From Chloroflexota bacterium (lineage in GTDB: Bacteria > Chloroflexota > Dehalococcoidia > SZUA-161 > SpSt-899): a DNA stretch of 7,088 nucleotides. Positions 1-5,633 of the stretch are shown here, one piece after another. The notes beneath the pieces are model-generated. The model had not been told where the DNA came from. It made no database searches and saw only the letters and a list, made by a program, of their open reading frames with translations. The stretch is from assembly GCA_018725455.1 (NCBI GenBank), contig QLUN01000042.1, forward strand, positions 1-7,088, written 5' to 3'. Within the stretch, counting starts at the first letter, position 1, and every line of letters starts with the position of its first letter. The position numbers and the translations under genes were made by a program.

Positions 1-10
1 AGGGTCGCCT

Positions 11-67
11 AGGCGAGGCTAAAGCCTCGCACTACAATGTTTTAGGCATTATCTGAGTTTGTAGTGC
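11..67. repeat. Inverted repeats downstream of surE remnant, possible small mobile-repeat end
   Basis: GCGAGGCT (13-20) and AGCCTCGC (23-30) form a perfect 8-bp stem with a 2-nt gap, and overlapping it GCACTACAA (29-37) pairs with TTGTAGTGC (59-67). A further palindrome CGCCTAGGCG lies at 6-15. No gene is seen in 1-102. No T-run follows in either direction, so it does not look like an intrinsic terminator; nested inverted repeats of this kind are typical of REP- or MITE-like elements. The element may continue beyond the left edge. Confidence 0.5.
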
Positions 68-102
68 TCCCTCCCCCTACACCCTGCTCGTTTCTCTGTG
101 GA

Positions 103-369
103 CTATGTGGCTATCAACGCTCGCTCAGACATCCGTGGGACGAAGCTTCTGGAAGAGGGAGGCAGGTTTATGTTCAGGAGCGTTCCGCTTAATCGGGGCT
201 TGACCTTCTTGACCCTCAGTGGATAGTGAAGGGTAACCGAGGTTCCGGCCGCACTCTGCTGGCGGTCGGGAGCCACTACTACCACATCCCCCACCCCTTT
301 GAGTTCTTTTACCAGAGCCCAGAGTCCCCTGGCATAGATACCATCGTCGTTGGATACCAGGATTTTCAA
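103..369 (-). pseudogene. surE: 5'/3'-nucleotidase SurE, internally deleted remnant
   Basis: SurE removes phosphate from nucleoside monophosphates under stress. This 88-codon frame starts at TTG 369-367, overlapping the panC stop (TTGA), and its first 61 residues are clear SurE: MKILVSNDDGIYARGL with metal-binding D8 and D9, and APDRQQSAAGTSVTLHYPLR with S39. It then jumps to LLNINLP, which in full-length SurE (about 250 residues) lies roughly 100 residues further on; the segment carrying the fourth metal ligand (Asn, E. coli N92) is gone. After NINLP the frame reads SSRSFVPRMSERALIAT and stops, unlike SurE. In another frame at 139-125 the bases read P-T-D-V-stop, reminiscent of the SurE C-terminal TDV motif, so a second deletion or frameshift is likely. 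Not expected to be active. Confidence 0.8.
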
Positions 370-1346
370 GCCCCACCCCCCAGGACCACGTTGTCGATGA
401 GCCGGGTCTTCCCGATCCAGACCGCCAGTGATACCAGGGCAGTCGGTCGATAGTCGATAGTCGATAGTCGATAGTCCCCCTCCCATCCCTCGCTGACTGT
501 CGACTGTCGACTGCTGACTGATTGACTGCCGACTCTCGACTGCTGACTGTCGACTGACGCCTGACGCCTGACGTCTCTCGACTCTCGACTCTCGCTGAGC
601 TCCCGCAAGGACGCGGGGTCAGCAATGCTGACATAATCAATCCGTGCCCCGGGCTCACCTTCGATGAGGGCAATCATCTGCTCACGAATGTGATCGGCGC
701 TTCTCTCACCACCGGACCAGAGCTGCTGTGCCAGGCAAAGGGATTTCCACAGCACCAGGGCAGCCTGATGTTCCTCGGGGTTGAGGTGGATATTGCGACT
801 GCTCATCGCCAGTCCGTCGGGCTCGCGGACCGTGGGAGCGACTATGATCTGCGGATTCATATTGAGATCGGCCACCATCTTCTTGATGACCAGTGATTGC
901 TGGGCATCCTTCTGTCCGAAGTAGACTCTGGCGGGCTCAACAATATTGAGGAGCATAGCTACTACGGTAGTCACTCCCCGGAAATGGCCGGGACGCGAAG
1001 CCCCCTCCAATATCTCGCTGATCCCTTCGACCACTACCCAGGAATTGAAATTCGGGGGGTACATCTCTCCTGCTGCCGGCAGAAAGACGACATCGACCCC
1101 TTCTCGCCGCAGCAAAGTCAGGTCTCGCTCGGTATAGCAGGGATAGGTCTCGAAATCCTCCCCGGGGCCGAACTGGGTGGGGTTGACGAATATGCTGACG
1201 GCCACACTTCTGTTTTCCCCTCGCGCCCGACGAACCAGAGACAGATGCCCTTCGTGAAGGCAGCCCATGGTGGGGACAAAGCCCACCGGCTCCGGCAACT
1301 CCCCTCTGATCTTTCTCATTGCCGGGATGGTCAGAGCTACCTCCAT
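366..1346 (-). CDS. panC: Pantothenate synthetase PanC, with repeat-encoded C-terminal insertion
   Basis: ATP-dependent condensation of pantoate and beta-alanine, the last step to pantothenate (vitamin B5, precursor of CoA). I start it at ATG 1346 (MEVALTIPAMRKIR), the usual family start, four bases after the moaC stop with GAGTGAGGG as ribosome-binding site; an ATG nine codons upstream would overlap moaC. With 326 residues it is about 45 longer than the usual 280. Motifs in this numbering: VPTMGCLHEGHLSL (24-37, HIGH-like), FVNPTQFGP (53-61), FGQKDAQQ (143-150) and AMSSRN (180-185, KMSKS-like). The excess is in the C-terminal domain, between DYVSIADPASLREL and ALVSLAVWIGKTRLIDN, where about 50 residues (SESRESRDVRRQASV..., GDYRLSTIDYRPT) are encoded by a 7-bp-repeat element. 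The canonical C-terminus resumes in frame, so activity is plausible. The stop overlaps the surE start by 4 nt. Confidence 0.94.
   Translation of the reverse strand: MEVALTIPAMRKIRGELPEPVGFVPTMGCLHEGHLSLVRRARGENRSVAVSIFVNPTQFGPGEDFETYPCYTERDLTLLRREGVDVVFLPAAGEMYPPNFNSWVVVEGISEILEGASRPGHFRGVTTVVAMLLNIVEPARVYFGQKDAQQSLVIKKMVADLNMNPQIIVAPTVREPDGLAMSSRNIHLNPEEHQAALVLWKSLCLAQQLWSGGERSADHIREQMIALIEGEPGARIDYVSIADPASLRELSESRESRDVRRQASVDSQQSRVGSQSVSSRQSTVSEGWEGDYRLSTIDYRPTALVSLAVWIGKTRLIDNVVLGGGA
446..593 (-). repeat. Composite 7-bp repeat element inside panC
   Basis: Plus strand: four perfect GTCGATA units (446-473), GTCCCCCTCCC, a short spacer, then about fourteen heptamers of the form GACTGNN or close variants (495-593) with one 8-bp step, ending GTCTCTC GACTCTC GACTCTC (573-593). 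Block order matches the moaA copy exactly; only the number of GACTGNN units differs. The coding strand is open through the element in the PanC frame and in at least one other frame, whereas the plus strand carries TAG and TGA repeatedly. Confidence 0.92.
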
Positions 1347-1350
1347 GCCC

Positions 1351-2232
1351 TCACTCAAGGGTGATTGTTCCACTCCTGCCTCCGCTCTTTCTAACGAGAC
1401 GGATTCCTTCGATCCTCATCCCTCGATCTACAGCCTTGCACATATCGTAAATGGTCAGGGCACTCACCGCTACCGCGGTGAGCGCCTCCATTTCCAGCCC
1501 GGTCCTCTCCGCTGCCTTGACTGTAGCAGTAATCTCCACGACGCTTCCTTCCCTGTCCAGATGGAATTCCACCGCCACGCTCGCCAGGCACAACGGATGG
1601 CATAATGGTATCAATTCGGAGGTCTTCTTGGCTGCCATGATGCCCGCCATCTGCGCCATGGCAAGCACATCGCCCTTGGCCGCTTGCCCTTGCTCGATCA
1701 ACTCGAGGGTGGAAGACTTCATCTTCACCGCGCCTTTAGCCACAGCCACCCGCTGGGTGATCTGCTTCTCGGAGATGTCCACCATATGGATTTGCCCAGC
1801 GGAATCGAAGTGGGTCGGCCTCTCACCTTGCCGGCGAGGATTCTCACCGGCGCAGGCAGACATCTCCGTCGCCAGTCTGTTGGCCCTTTCATTTCCGGGA
1901 TGGCCAGCATGTCCTTCGACCCTAATCCACTTCACCTTACGAGCCGCCGTCAGTTCATCGAGCCTGTGCCAGAGGTCGAGGTTGGCGCGGCGTTTCCAGT
2001 TGCGAGTCATCGTGTTAACCAGGTATTCGCTGTCGCTATGAATGCTGACCTCGGAATCCTCGGGGACGTGGACCAGCCCCTCGATTGCTGCGGTGAGCTC
2101 CATTCGATTGGAAGTCGTTCCCTCCACACTCCCCTTGAGCTCCACCTGCCGGCCGTCCTGCACCACTATCGCTGCCCAGCCCCCAGGACCGGGATTGCCC
2201 GAGCATGAACCATCAGTATAGATATCGATCAT
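1351..2232 (-). CDS. RNase HI - MoaC fusion protein (cyclic pyranopterin monophosphate synthase)
   Basis: Two complete domains in one 293-residue frame. Residues 1-124 are type 1 RNase H, which cuts RNA in RNA:DNA hybrids: YTDGSCSGNPG with D7, E45 (NRMEL), D67 (HSDSEYL) and H108 (EGHAGHPGNER). The spacing D7-E45-D67 equals that of E. coli D10-E48-D70. The fourth carboxylate (E. coli D134) is N118, and the basic protrusion is missing. After a short linker (125-138), residues 139-293 are MoaC, which turns 3',8-cyclo-GTP into cyclic pyranopterin monophosphate: K186, H212 (LCHPL), D263 and K266 (YDMCKAV) match E. coli K51, H77, D128 and K131 at a constant offset. The start at 2232 begins the RNase H motif directly, four bases after the moaA stop, with GGGGG as ribosome-binding site; a start 19 codons upstream would overlap moaA. 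No stop or start signal separates the domains. Confidence 0.9.
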   Translation of the reverse strand: MIDIYTDGSCSGNPGPGGWAAIVVQDGRQVELKGSVEGTTSNRMELTAAIEGLVHVPEDSEVSIHSDSEYLVNTMTRNWKRRANLDLWHRLDELTAARKVKWIRVEGHAGHPGNERANRLATEMSACAGENPRRQGERPTHFDSAGQIHMVDISEKQITQRVAVAKGAVKMKSSTLELIEQGQAAKGDVLAMAQMAGIMAAKKTSELIPLCHPLCLASVAVEFHLDREGSVVEITATVKAAERTGLEMEALTAVAVSALTIYDMCKAVDRGMRIEGIRLVRKSGGRSGTITLE

Positions 2233-2236
2233 TGCG

Positions 2237-3334
2237 CTAGCCCCCGATCTGGCACATAGTCCTCTTCCGCGCCGTGGTGCCGCTACCAAGTCTATGACCT
2301 TCTGGCTTGGCTTGGGTGGCCTGCTCGATCAGGCGTTTTAGCTCGTCAACCGAGGCCCGGCGACGAAGTGGCTCGCGGAGATCTATCTCTTCATCGGAAA
2401 GAAGACAGGGGCGAAGCTTCCCCTCCGCAGTGAGCCGCAGACGGTTGCACCTAAAGCAAAAGTGCTCGCTGACCGGACTTATAAAGCCGATGGTGCCTTT
2501 GGCCTGGGGTAAACGAAAATACCTCGCTGGCCCGTTCCCATCGAGTGAGTACGGTTCGAGAGTTCCCAGGGACTCGATGCGCTCTATGATCTCCGAGATA
2601 GGCACAAACTCTTCAGTCTGGAGCCTGGCCCCGTTGTACAACGGGGCTGGAGTCTGTCGATAGTCCATAGTCGATAGTCGATAGTCCCCCTCCCCACTCC
2701 AGACTGCCGACTGCCGACTGCCGACTGCCGTCTCTCGACTCTTGACTTCCCCGATAGGCATAAACTCGATAAATCGCACGTGCCATCCCTTTTCCATAGT
2801 CAGGCGAGCGAAATCGGCTATTTCATCATCGTTCACTCCGCGCATCACAACCATGTTGATCTTTATCGGGTGAAGCCCGGCTGCCCGGGCCGCCTCGATT
2901 CCCTGGAGCGAATGCTCCAGCTTGCCTATTCTGGTTATCTTCCCGAACCTCTCCGGATGGAGGGAATCGAGGCTTATATTCACTCGCTTCAGACCCGCCG
3001 CCTTGAGTTCCCGGGCATAGCGACTTAAGAGCACACCATTTGTGGTGAGCGAGAGGTCATCAATCCCCTCGATCCCGGCTAACATTCCGATGAGACGGCT
3101 CAAATGCGCCCGCACCAGCGGCTCACCCCCGGTGAGCCGCACCTTGCTGATGCCCAGCTCGGAGGCTGCTCTAGCCACGAGGCCTATTTCTTCGTAGCTA
3201 AGGATCTCATCATGCGGCAGTGGGGCAACCCCCTCAAGCGGCATGCAATAGACACAACGCAGATTGCATCGGTCGGTAACCGATAGGCGCAGGTAGTTTA
3301 TGGGGCGATTGAAGAAATCAGAGAGTCCCGTCAT
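2237..3334 (-). CDS. moaA: GTP 3',8-cyclase MoaA (radical SAM), with repeat-encoded insertion
   Basis: First step of molybdenum cofactor synthesis: GTP is rearranged to 3',8-cyclo-GTP, the substrate of MoaC encoded next door. Radical SAM cluster cysteines C23, C27 and C30 (CNLRCVYC), SAM motif LTGGEPLVR (68-75), and C-terminal cluster C293, C296 and C310 (CX2CX13C) are all present, as is the C-terminal Gly-Gly (QIGG). Length is 365 against about 325-330 for the family. The excess lies at about 197-238, between RFIEFMPIGE and EEFVPISEIIERIE, and includes SRETAVGSRQSAV and GEGDYRLSTMDYRQT, encoded by a 7-bp-repeat element (2656-2747) that also occurs in panC. Upstream and downstream domains continue in frame, so the enzyme is probably active with an extra surface loop. 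The gene overlaps rdgB by 4 nt and ends 4 nt before the next gene. Confidence 0.95.
   Translation of the reverse strand: MTGLSDFFNRPINYLRLSVTDRCNLRCVYCMPLEGVAPLPHDEILSYEEIGLVARAASELGISKVRLTGGEPLVRAHLSRLIGMLAGIEGIDDLSLTTNGVLLSRYARELKAAGLKRVNISLDSLHPERFGKITRIGKLEHSLQGIEAARAAGLHPIKINMVVMRGVNDDEIADFARLTMEKGWHVRFIEFMPIGEVKSRETAVGSRQSAVWSGEGDYRLSTMDYRQTPAPLYNGARLQTEEFVPISEIIERIESLGTLEPYSLDGNGPARYFRLPQAKGTIGFISPVSEHFCFRCNRLRLTAEGKLRPCLLSDEEIDLREPLRRRASVDELKRLIEQATQAKPEGHRLGSGTTARKRTMCQIGG
2628..2647. repeat. Perfect 20-bp palindrome within moaA
   Basis: The half-site GCCCCGTTGT is followed immediately by its exact reverse complement. It encodes A-P-L-Y-N-G-A in the extra MoaA loop and ends 8 bp from the heptamer element, so it may belong to the inserted material. 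Alternatively it is an mRNA hairpin. Confidence 0.6.
2656..2747 (-). repeat. Composite 7-bp repeat element inside moaA
   Basis: On the plus strand: four GTCGATA units (2656-2683, the second being GTCCATA), then GTCCCCCTCCC, a short spacer, four GACTGCC units (2702-2729), then GTCTCTC, GACTCTT and GACTT. The order of blocks is the same as in the panC copy. On the coding strand it is free of stop codons and encodes about 31 residues in the MoaA frame. The first block is bounded by a 7-bp inverted repeat (CTGGAGT 2647-2653, ACTCCAG 2696-2702). Confidence 0.9.
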
Positions 3335-3930
3335 TTTCTTGATAAGCGCTCCAGCACCTGGCGCGCTTCCCTCGCTGCCTTTCCCCGGTGGCTCACCTTG
3401 TTCTTCTCTTCGAAGCTGATCTCGGCCATCGTCTTGCCGAATTGCGGCAGATAAAAAATCGGATCATAGCCAAAGCCACTCTCGCCCTTGCTCTCATGGG
3501 CAATAAATCCCCGGCACTCGCCCGAGCAAAACTCCACCTCACCCTCAGGTGTAGCTATCGCAATGACACACCTGAAACGAGCCGACCGCTTCTCCCAGGG
3601 CACGCCGGAGAGCTCGGCCAGGAGATGATCGGCCCTCTCTCTGTCCGAGGCCCCTTCACCGGCGTAGCGGGCCGAGAGCACCCCGGGTTCTCCATTCAAG
3701 GCGTCAACTTCTATTCCTGAATCGTCGGCGATGGCAACTAAGTTGGCGGCTCTGGCATAGGCTATCGCCTTAATGGCGGCATTCTCCTCAAATGTCTTGC
3801 CGGTCTCTTTGACCTCGATCTCTACGCCTTCCCGGGCCGGAGTGGTAAGCTCCCAGGCTTCGCTAGATATTAGAGCGCCCAACTCCCGCAGCTTTCCCCG
3901 GTTGTTGGTGGCAAGCAAGAGCTTTGGCAT
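3331..3930 (-). CDS. rdgB: XTP/dITP pyrophosphatase (RdgB/HAM1 family)
   Basis: House-cleaning enzyme that hydrolyses XTP, ITP and dITP to monophosphates and pyrophosphate, keeping deaminated purines out of DNA and RNA. The 199 residues match the family. Motifs seen: nucleotide-binding LATNNRGKLRE (6-16), TFEENAAIKA (46-55), catalytic ADDSGIEVDALNGEPGV (68-84, with acidic D69/D70), SARYAG (86-91), GFGYDPIF (152-159) and SHRGKA (180-185). It appears complete and functional. The start ATG at 3930 is the family start (MPKLLLATNN); no strong ribosome-binding site precedes it. Its stop shares the four bases ATGA with the moaA start, so the two genes are translationally coupled. The enzyme acts on purine triphosphates and its neighbour MoaA consumes GTP, but no direct link is claimed. 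Confidence 0.95.
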   Translation of the reverse strand: MPKLLLATNNRGKLRELGALISSEAWELTTPAREGVEIEVKETGKTFEENAAIKAIAYARAANLVAIADDSGIEVDALNGEPGVLSARYAGEGASDRERADHLLAELSGVPWEKRSARFRCVIAIATPEGEVEFCSGECRGFIAHESKGESGFGYDPIFYLPQFGKTMAEISFEEKNKVSHRGKAAREARQVLERLSRK

Positions 3931-3968
3931 GGTTATTTCTGAAGATTCAGGCGTTTGCGAGTGTTTAA

Positions 3969-4017
3969 CAATCAGTAATCAGCTTTTAGGATTCGCTGAC
4001 CCCTGATAATTGATGCT
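3969..4017. repeat. Short degenerate 7-bp repeats in the gap upstream of rdgB
   Basis: The plus strand has CAATCAG TAATCAG (3969-3982) in tandem, followed by related CTGA/TGAT words up to about 4017 (CTGACCCCTGATAATTGATG). The 7-bp period is the same as in the panC and moaA elements, but the unit is A/T-richer. Nothing else recognisable is in the 3931-4042 gap apart from the weak promoter call. Confidence 0.35.
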
Positions 4018-4018
4018 G

Positions 4019-4046
4019 GTCATAAGGCAAAGAAAACCCTTCTCAA
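4019..4046 (-). promoter_or_regulatory. Possible sigma70-type promoter upstream of rdgB
   Basis: On the minus strand TTGAGA (4046-4041) and TATGAC (4024-4019) are separated by 16 bp. It lies in the 112-bp gap before the rdgB-type gene, at the end of the toxin remnant, and could start a second transcript for rdgB-moaA-rnhA/moaC-panC. Both boxes deviate from consensus, so support is weak. Confidence 0.22.
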
Positions 4047-4201
4047 CACTGGCCACGACGGTTTATACGCATGAGTTGTCCAGAAAGCTTGGGTTGAGAC
4101 TCTACGGCTGAGTGTATCCGGCGGGCCTGGCTAACAAAATCTGGGTCAAAGGTGCATACGATGATGCCCGCATGGTTTGGGTGGGAATTAAGCTTCCTCA
4201 T
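4043..4201 (-). pseudogene. DUF5615 (PIN-like) toxin remnant with internal deletion
   Basis: A 52-codon frame starts at an ATG (4201-4199) inside the last codons of the DUF433 gene, as is typical for translationally coupled toxin-antitoxin pairs. It reads MRKLNSHPNHAGIIVCTFDP, then DFVSQARRIHSAVE and LSGQLMRINRRGQC. The part from HAGIIV onward resembles the C-terminal third of DUF5615 proteins (HAGII..., A-RI, L-G-L-R-NR). The N-terminal part that should carry the acidic PIN-like residues (DE near the start and a later D-DF motif) is absent. The start codon plus about four codons are joined directly to the C-terminal part, which points to an in-frame deletion of roughly 60 codons. Family assignment rests on recalled consensus; nuclease activity is very unlikely. 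It may still be translated as a short peptide. Confidence 0.7.
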
Positions 4202-4517
4202 TCTCGTGGATTTGCCGCTCTATCTCGTCACGATGGGACCGTGAGTACCCCCAAGCATTAGCCAGATCCTCTGCTCGTAATGTTGGGTAGCACTTCAATA
4301 GGTCTGCTTCACTCGTGCCCAGGCGTTTGGCTTGGGCCAACACCCACACAGGAATCCGAGTACGAACGATGCACGGTTCACCCCCGCAAACACCTGGCAT
4401 ACTTTCAATGCCAGGGAATGCGTCGCCAAGATCCCGTGCGATCCATTGAAGCACTTGGGCCTTTTCTGAACGCGTCATGGCGGGCAGCAATTCTGCGACC
4501 TCTTGCAGTACACCCAT
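4188..4517 (-). CDS. DUF433 domain protein, likely antitoxin of a DUF433/DUF5615 pair
   Basis: The 109-residue protein has an N-terminal helical part (about 1-36, LLPAMTRSEKAQVLQWIARDL) and a DUF433 core (about 37-92) with the hallmark PGVCGGEPCIVRTRIPVWVL, then GTSEADLLKCYPTL and ED-AN-AW. DUF433 has a winged-helix-like fold and is usually encoded directly before a DUF5615 PIN-like protein; the pair is predicted to be a type II toxin-antitoxin module. The ATG at 4517 follows the upstream stop by 11 bp, with AGGGTG as a plausible ribosome-binding site. The gene looks intact: normal length and no frame breaks. Its partner, which overlaps its 3' end, is reduced to a fragment, so this may be an orphan antitoxin or an autoregulator left behind. 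The antitoxin role is inferred from family context. Confidence 0.85.
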   Translation of the reverse strand: MGVLQEVAELLPAMTRSEKAQVLQWIARDLGDAFPGIESMPGVCGGEPCIVRTRIPVWVLAQAKRLGTSEADLLKCYPTLRAEDLANAWGYSRSHRDEIERQIHENEEA

Positions 4518-4528
4518 TTCTTATCACC

Positions 4529-5620
4529 CTAAAGAGGCGAGAACCTCCCCTCGAGCTTCCTCATCACCTCAGGCATAGTAGTGTATTCCATCTGCTCCAG
4601 AGGCAGACGGTGTGGCTCGAACGGGCCGTGTCGTCGCAGGTATTCCGCGGCCAGGTTAGCCTGGTGCCTGGCCTCATCAAAGCTGGGGTCGTCGAACATA
4701 TCCCGCGGGCCGATGAGTTTGCCCCCCGCTAACTGGAATCCGGCACACACCACGCGAGGGGGCCCATCAAATCTGCTGGGATTTGATTGTAGGATAGAAC
4801 ACGGCATGAGCGGGCCGTGGTGCGAACCCCGCATCCATCCCTGCACCATTTGAGGCATGGTGAAGGGCTCAAGCACCTCGCCGACAGCCGGAAATTTCCC
4901 CTGCGAGCGAACGATGAGCACCGGGTCATCCTTTCCCACATACCTGCCGGCCGTCTGGTACAATTTGTCGGTGGATGAGACGGCGGCGATTTCCCCCGAT
5001 GGCCGATGGCGAACGCACTTTACCGCATACCGCGAAGGCGCCCCGATGAGCACCAGCATGTCGTATATCTCCTCAGGGGCATCGAAGACCACCTTGCGGT
5101 GTTCCTTCACATCGTGCACCTCAAATGAGAAGCCAGAGTGCATGTTCTCGGCGATAACCAGCCCGATGGTGTTGAAGGGATCGGCAAATATCTTATAGAG
5201 AGGCATGTTCCAGGCGCCGGATGAGGTCTTATCGGCCATGAATATCAGAACAGGTTCGGAGCCGCGCTCCTCAAACTGCATCTCCGCCACACCTGGCCCC
5301 ATGCCTTTCACGGTACCGGTGAAGGCATCGCTCAACATGTCCTGTCCCGCCCCATGGAGCTTCAATTTCCGGGCAACATCGGTGCAGGTCAGAAAGATAT
5401 CCCAGGTTAGTTTGTGAATGCACTCATTCCCCTCGCCCTGCTCATGAGTCATGATGAGCTCGAGGTCATCCCCGCACCTGGTAACGTGGAAGTCAACCAG
5501 CAGCCCCTGCCCTTTAGCCTTCTCCATAAATTCCTGAGCCGTGGCCATGAGATCAGGGTGCATGCTGGAGTGTCCTACATAACCCCCGACGTCGGCCTTG
5601 ATTACGCTCAGTGTGATCAT
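4529..5620 (-). CDS. Fructose-1,6-bisphosphate aldolase/phosphatase (archaeal-type, bifunctional)
   Basis: Cytosolic gluconeogenic enzyme that condenses DHAP and glyceraldehyde-3-phosphate and then removes the C1 phosphate, giving fructose-6-phosphate in one direction only. The 363 residues match the full family length. N-terminus MITLSVIKADVGGYVGHSSM carries the metal-binding D10 and H17; CGDD at 49-52 supplies further metal ligands. Y227 and K230 (YVGKDDP), and Y346 (MEYTT), sit at positions that correspond, with a constant offset of two, to Tyr229, Lys232 (Schiff base) and Tyr348 as I recall them for the Thermoproteus enzyme. All are present, so activity is expected. The start is set by AGGAGG five bases upstream. 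This type is known from Archaea and some deep-branching bacteria. It lies 110 bp after the mutase gene and 11 bp before the DUF433 gene, so cotranscription is likely. Confidence 0.94.
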   Translation of the reverse strand: MITLSVIKADVGGYVGHSSMHPDLMATAQEFMEKAKGQGLLVDFHVTRCGDDLELIMTHEQGEGNECIHKLTWDIFLTCTDVARKLKLHGAGQDMLSDAFTGTVKGMGPGVAEMQFEERGSEPVLIFMADKTSSGAWNMPLYKIFADPFNTIGLVIAENMHSGFSFEVHDVKEHRKVVFDAPEEIYDMLVLIGAPSRYAVKCVRHRPSGEIAAVSSTDKLYQTAGRYVGKDDPVLIVRSQGKFPAVGEVLEPFTMPQMVQGWMRGSHHGPLMPCSILQSNPSRFDGPPRVVCAGFQLAGGKLIGPRDMFDDPSFDEARHQANLAAEYLRRHGPFEPHRLPLEQMEYTTMPEVMRKLEGRFSPL

Positions 5621-5625
5621 TTCTT

Positions 5626-5631
5626 CCTCCT
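5626..5631 (-). promoter_or_regulatory. Strong Shine-Dalgarno (AGGAGG) for FBP aldolase/phosphatase
   Basis: The minus strand reads AGGAGG, then AAGAA, then ATG (5620-5618), a 5-nt spacing. This fixes the start of the downstream gene and rules out the in-frame TTG at 5644, whose translation would run through the ribosome-binding site itself (residues KEEE). Confidence 0.85.
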
Positions 5632-5633
5632 TT

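Noticed and set aside
446..593. Tandem repeats as a CRISPR array
   Set aside because: Units are 7 bp with no unique spacers, and the block lies inside the panC frame; no cas genes are nearby.
125..673. A 182-codon minus-strand frame through the panC repeat and surE region
   Set aside because: It is an out-of-frame shadow of PanC and SurE; it stays open because the heptamers lack stops on that strand. Neither end matches a protein family.
897..1364. Long plus-strand frames opposite panC, rnhA-moaC and rdgB
   Set aside because: The minus strand encodes highly recognisable enzymes over the same bases; the plus frames have no family-like motifs.
1347..1373. ATG at 1373 as the panC start
   Set aside because: It would overlap the 3' end of the MoaC domain by 23 bases and add residues not typical of PanC; ATG 1346 begins the family's usual N-terminus with a ribosome-binding site.
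2597..2767. GATAGGCA(C/T)AAACTC at 2597-2611 and 2753-2767 as a target duplication around the moaA insert
   Set aside because: The 14/15 match is tempting, but both copies encode native MoaA segments (FMPIGE and FVPISE) that normally lie about a dozen residues apart, so coincidence through similar peptides is more likely. An empty-site comparison would settle it.
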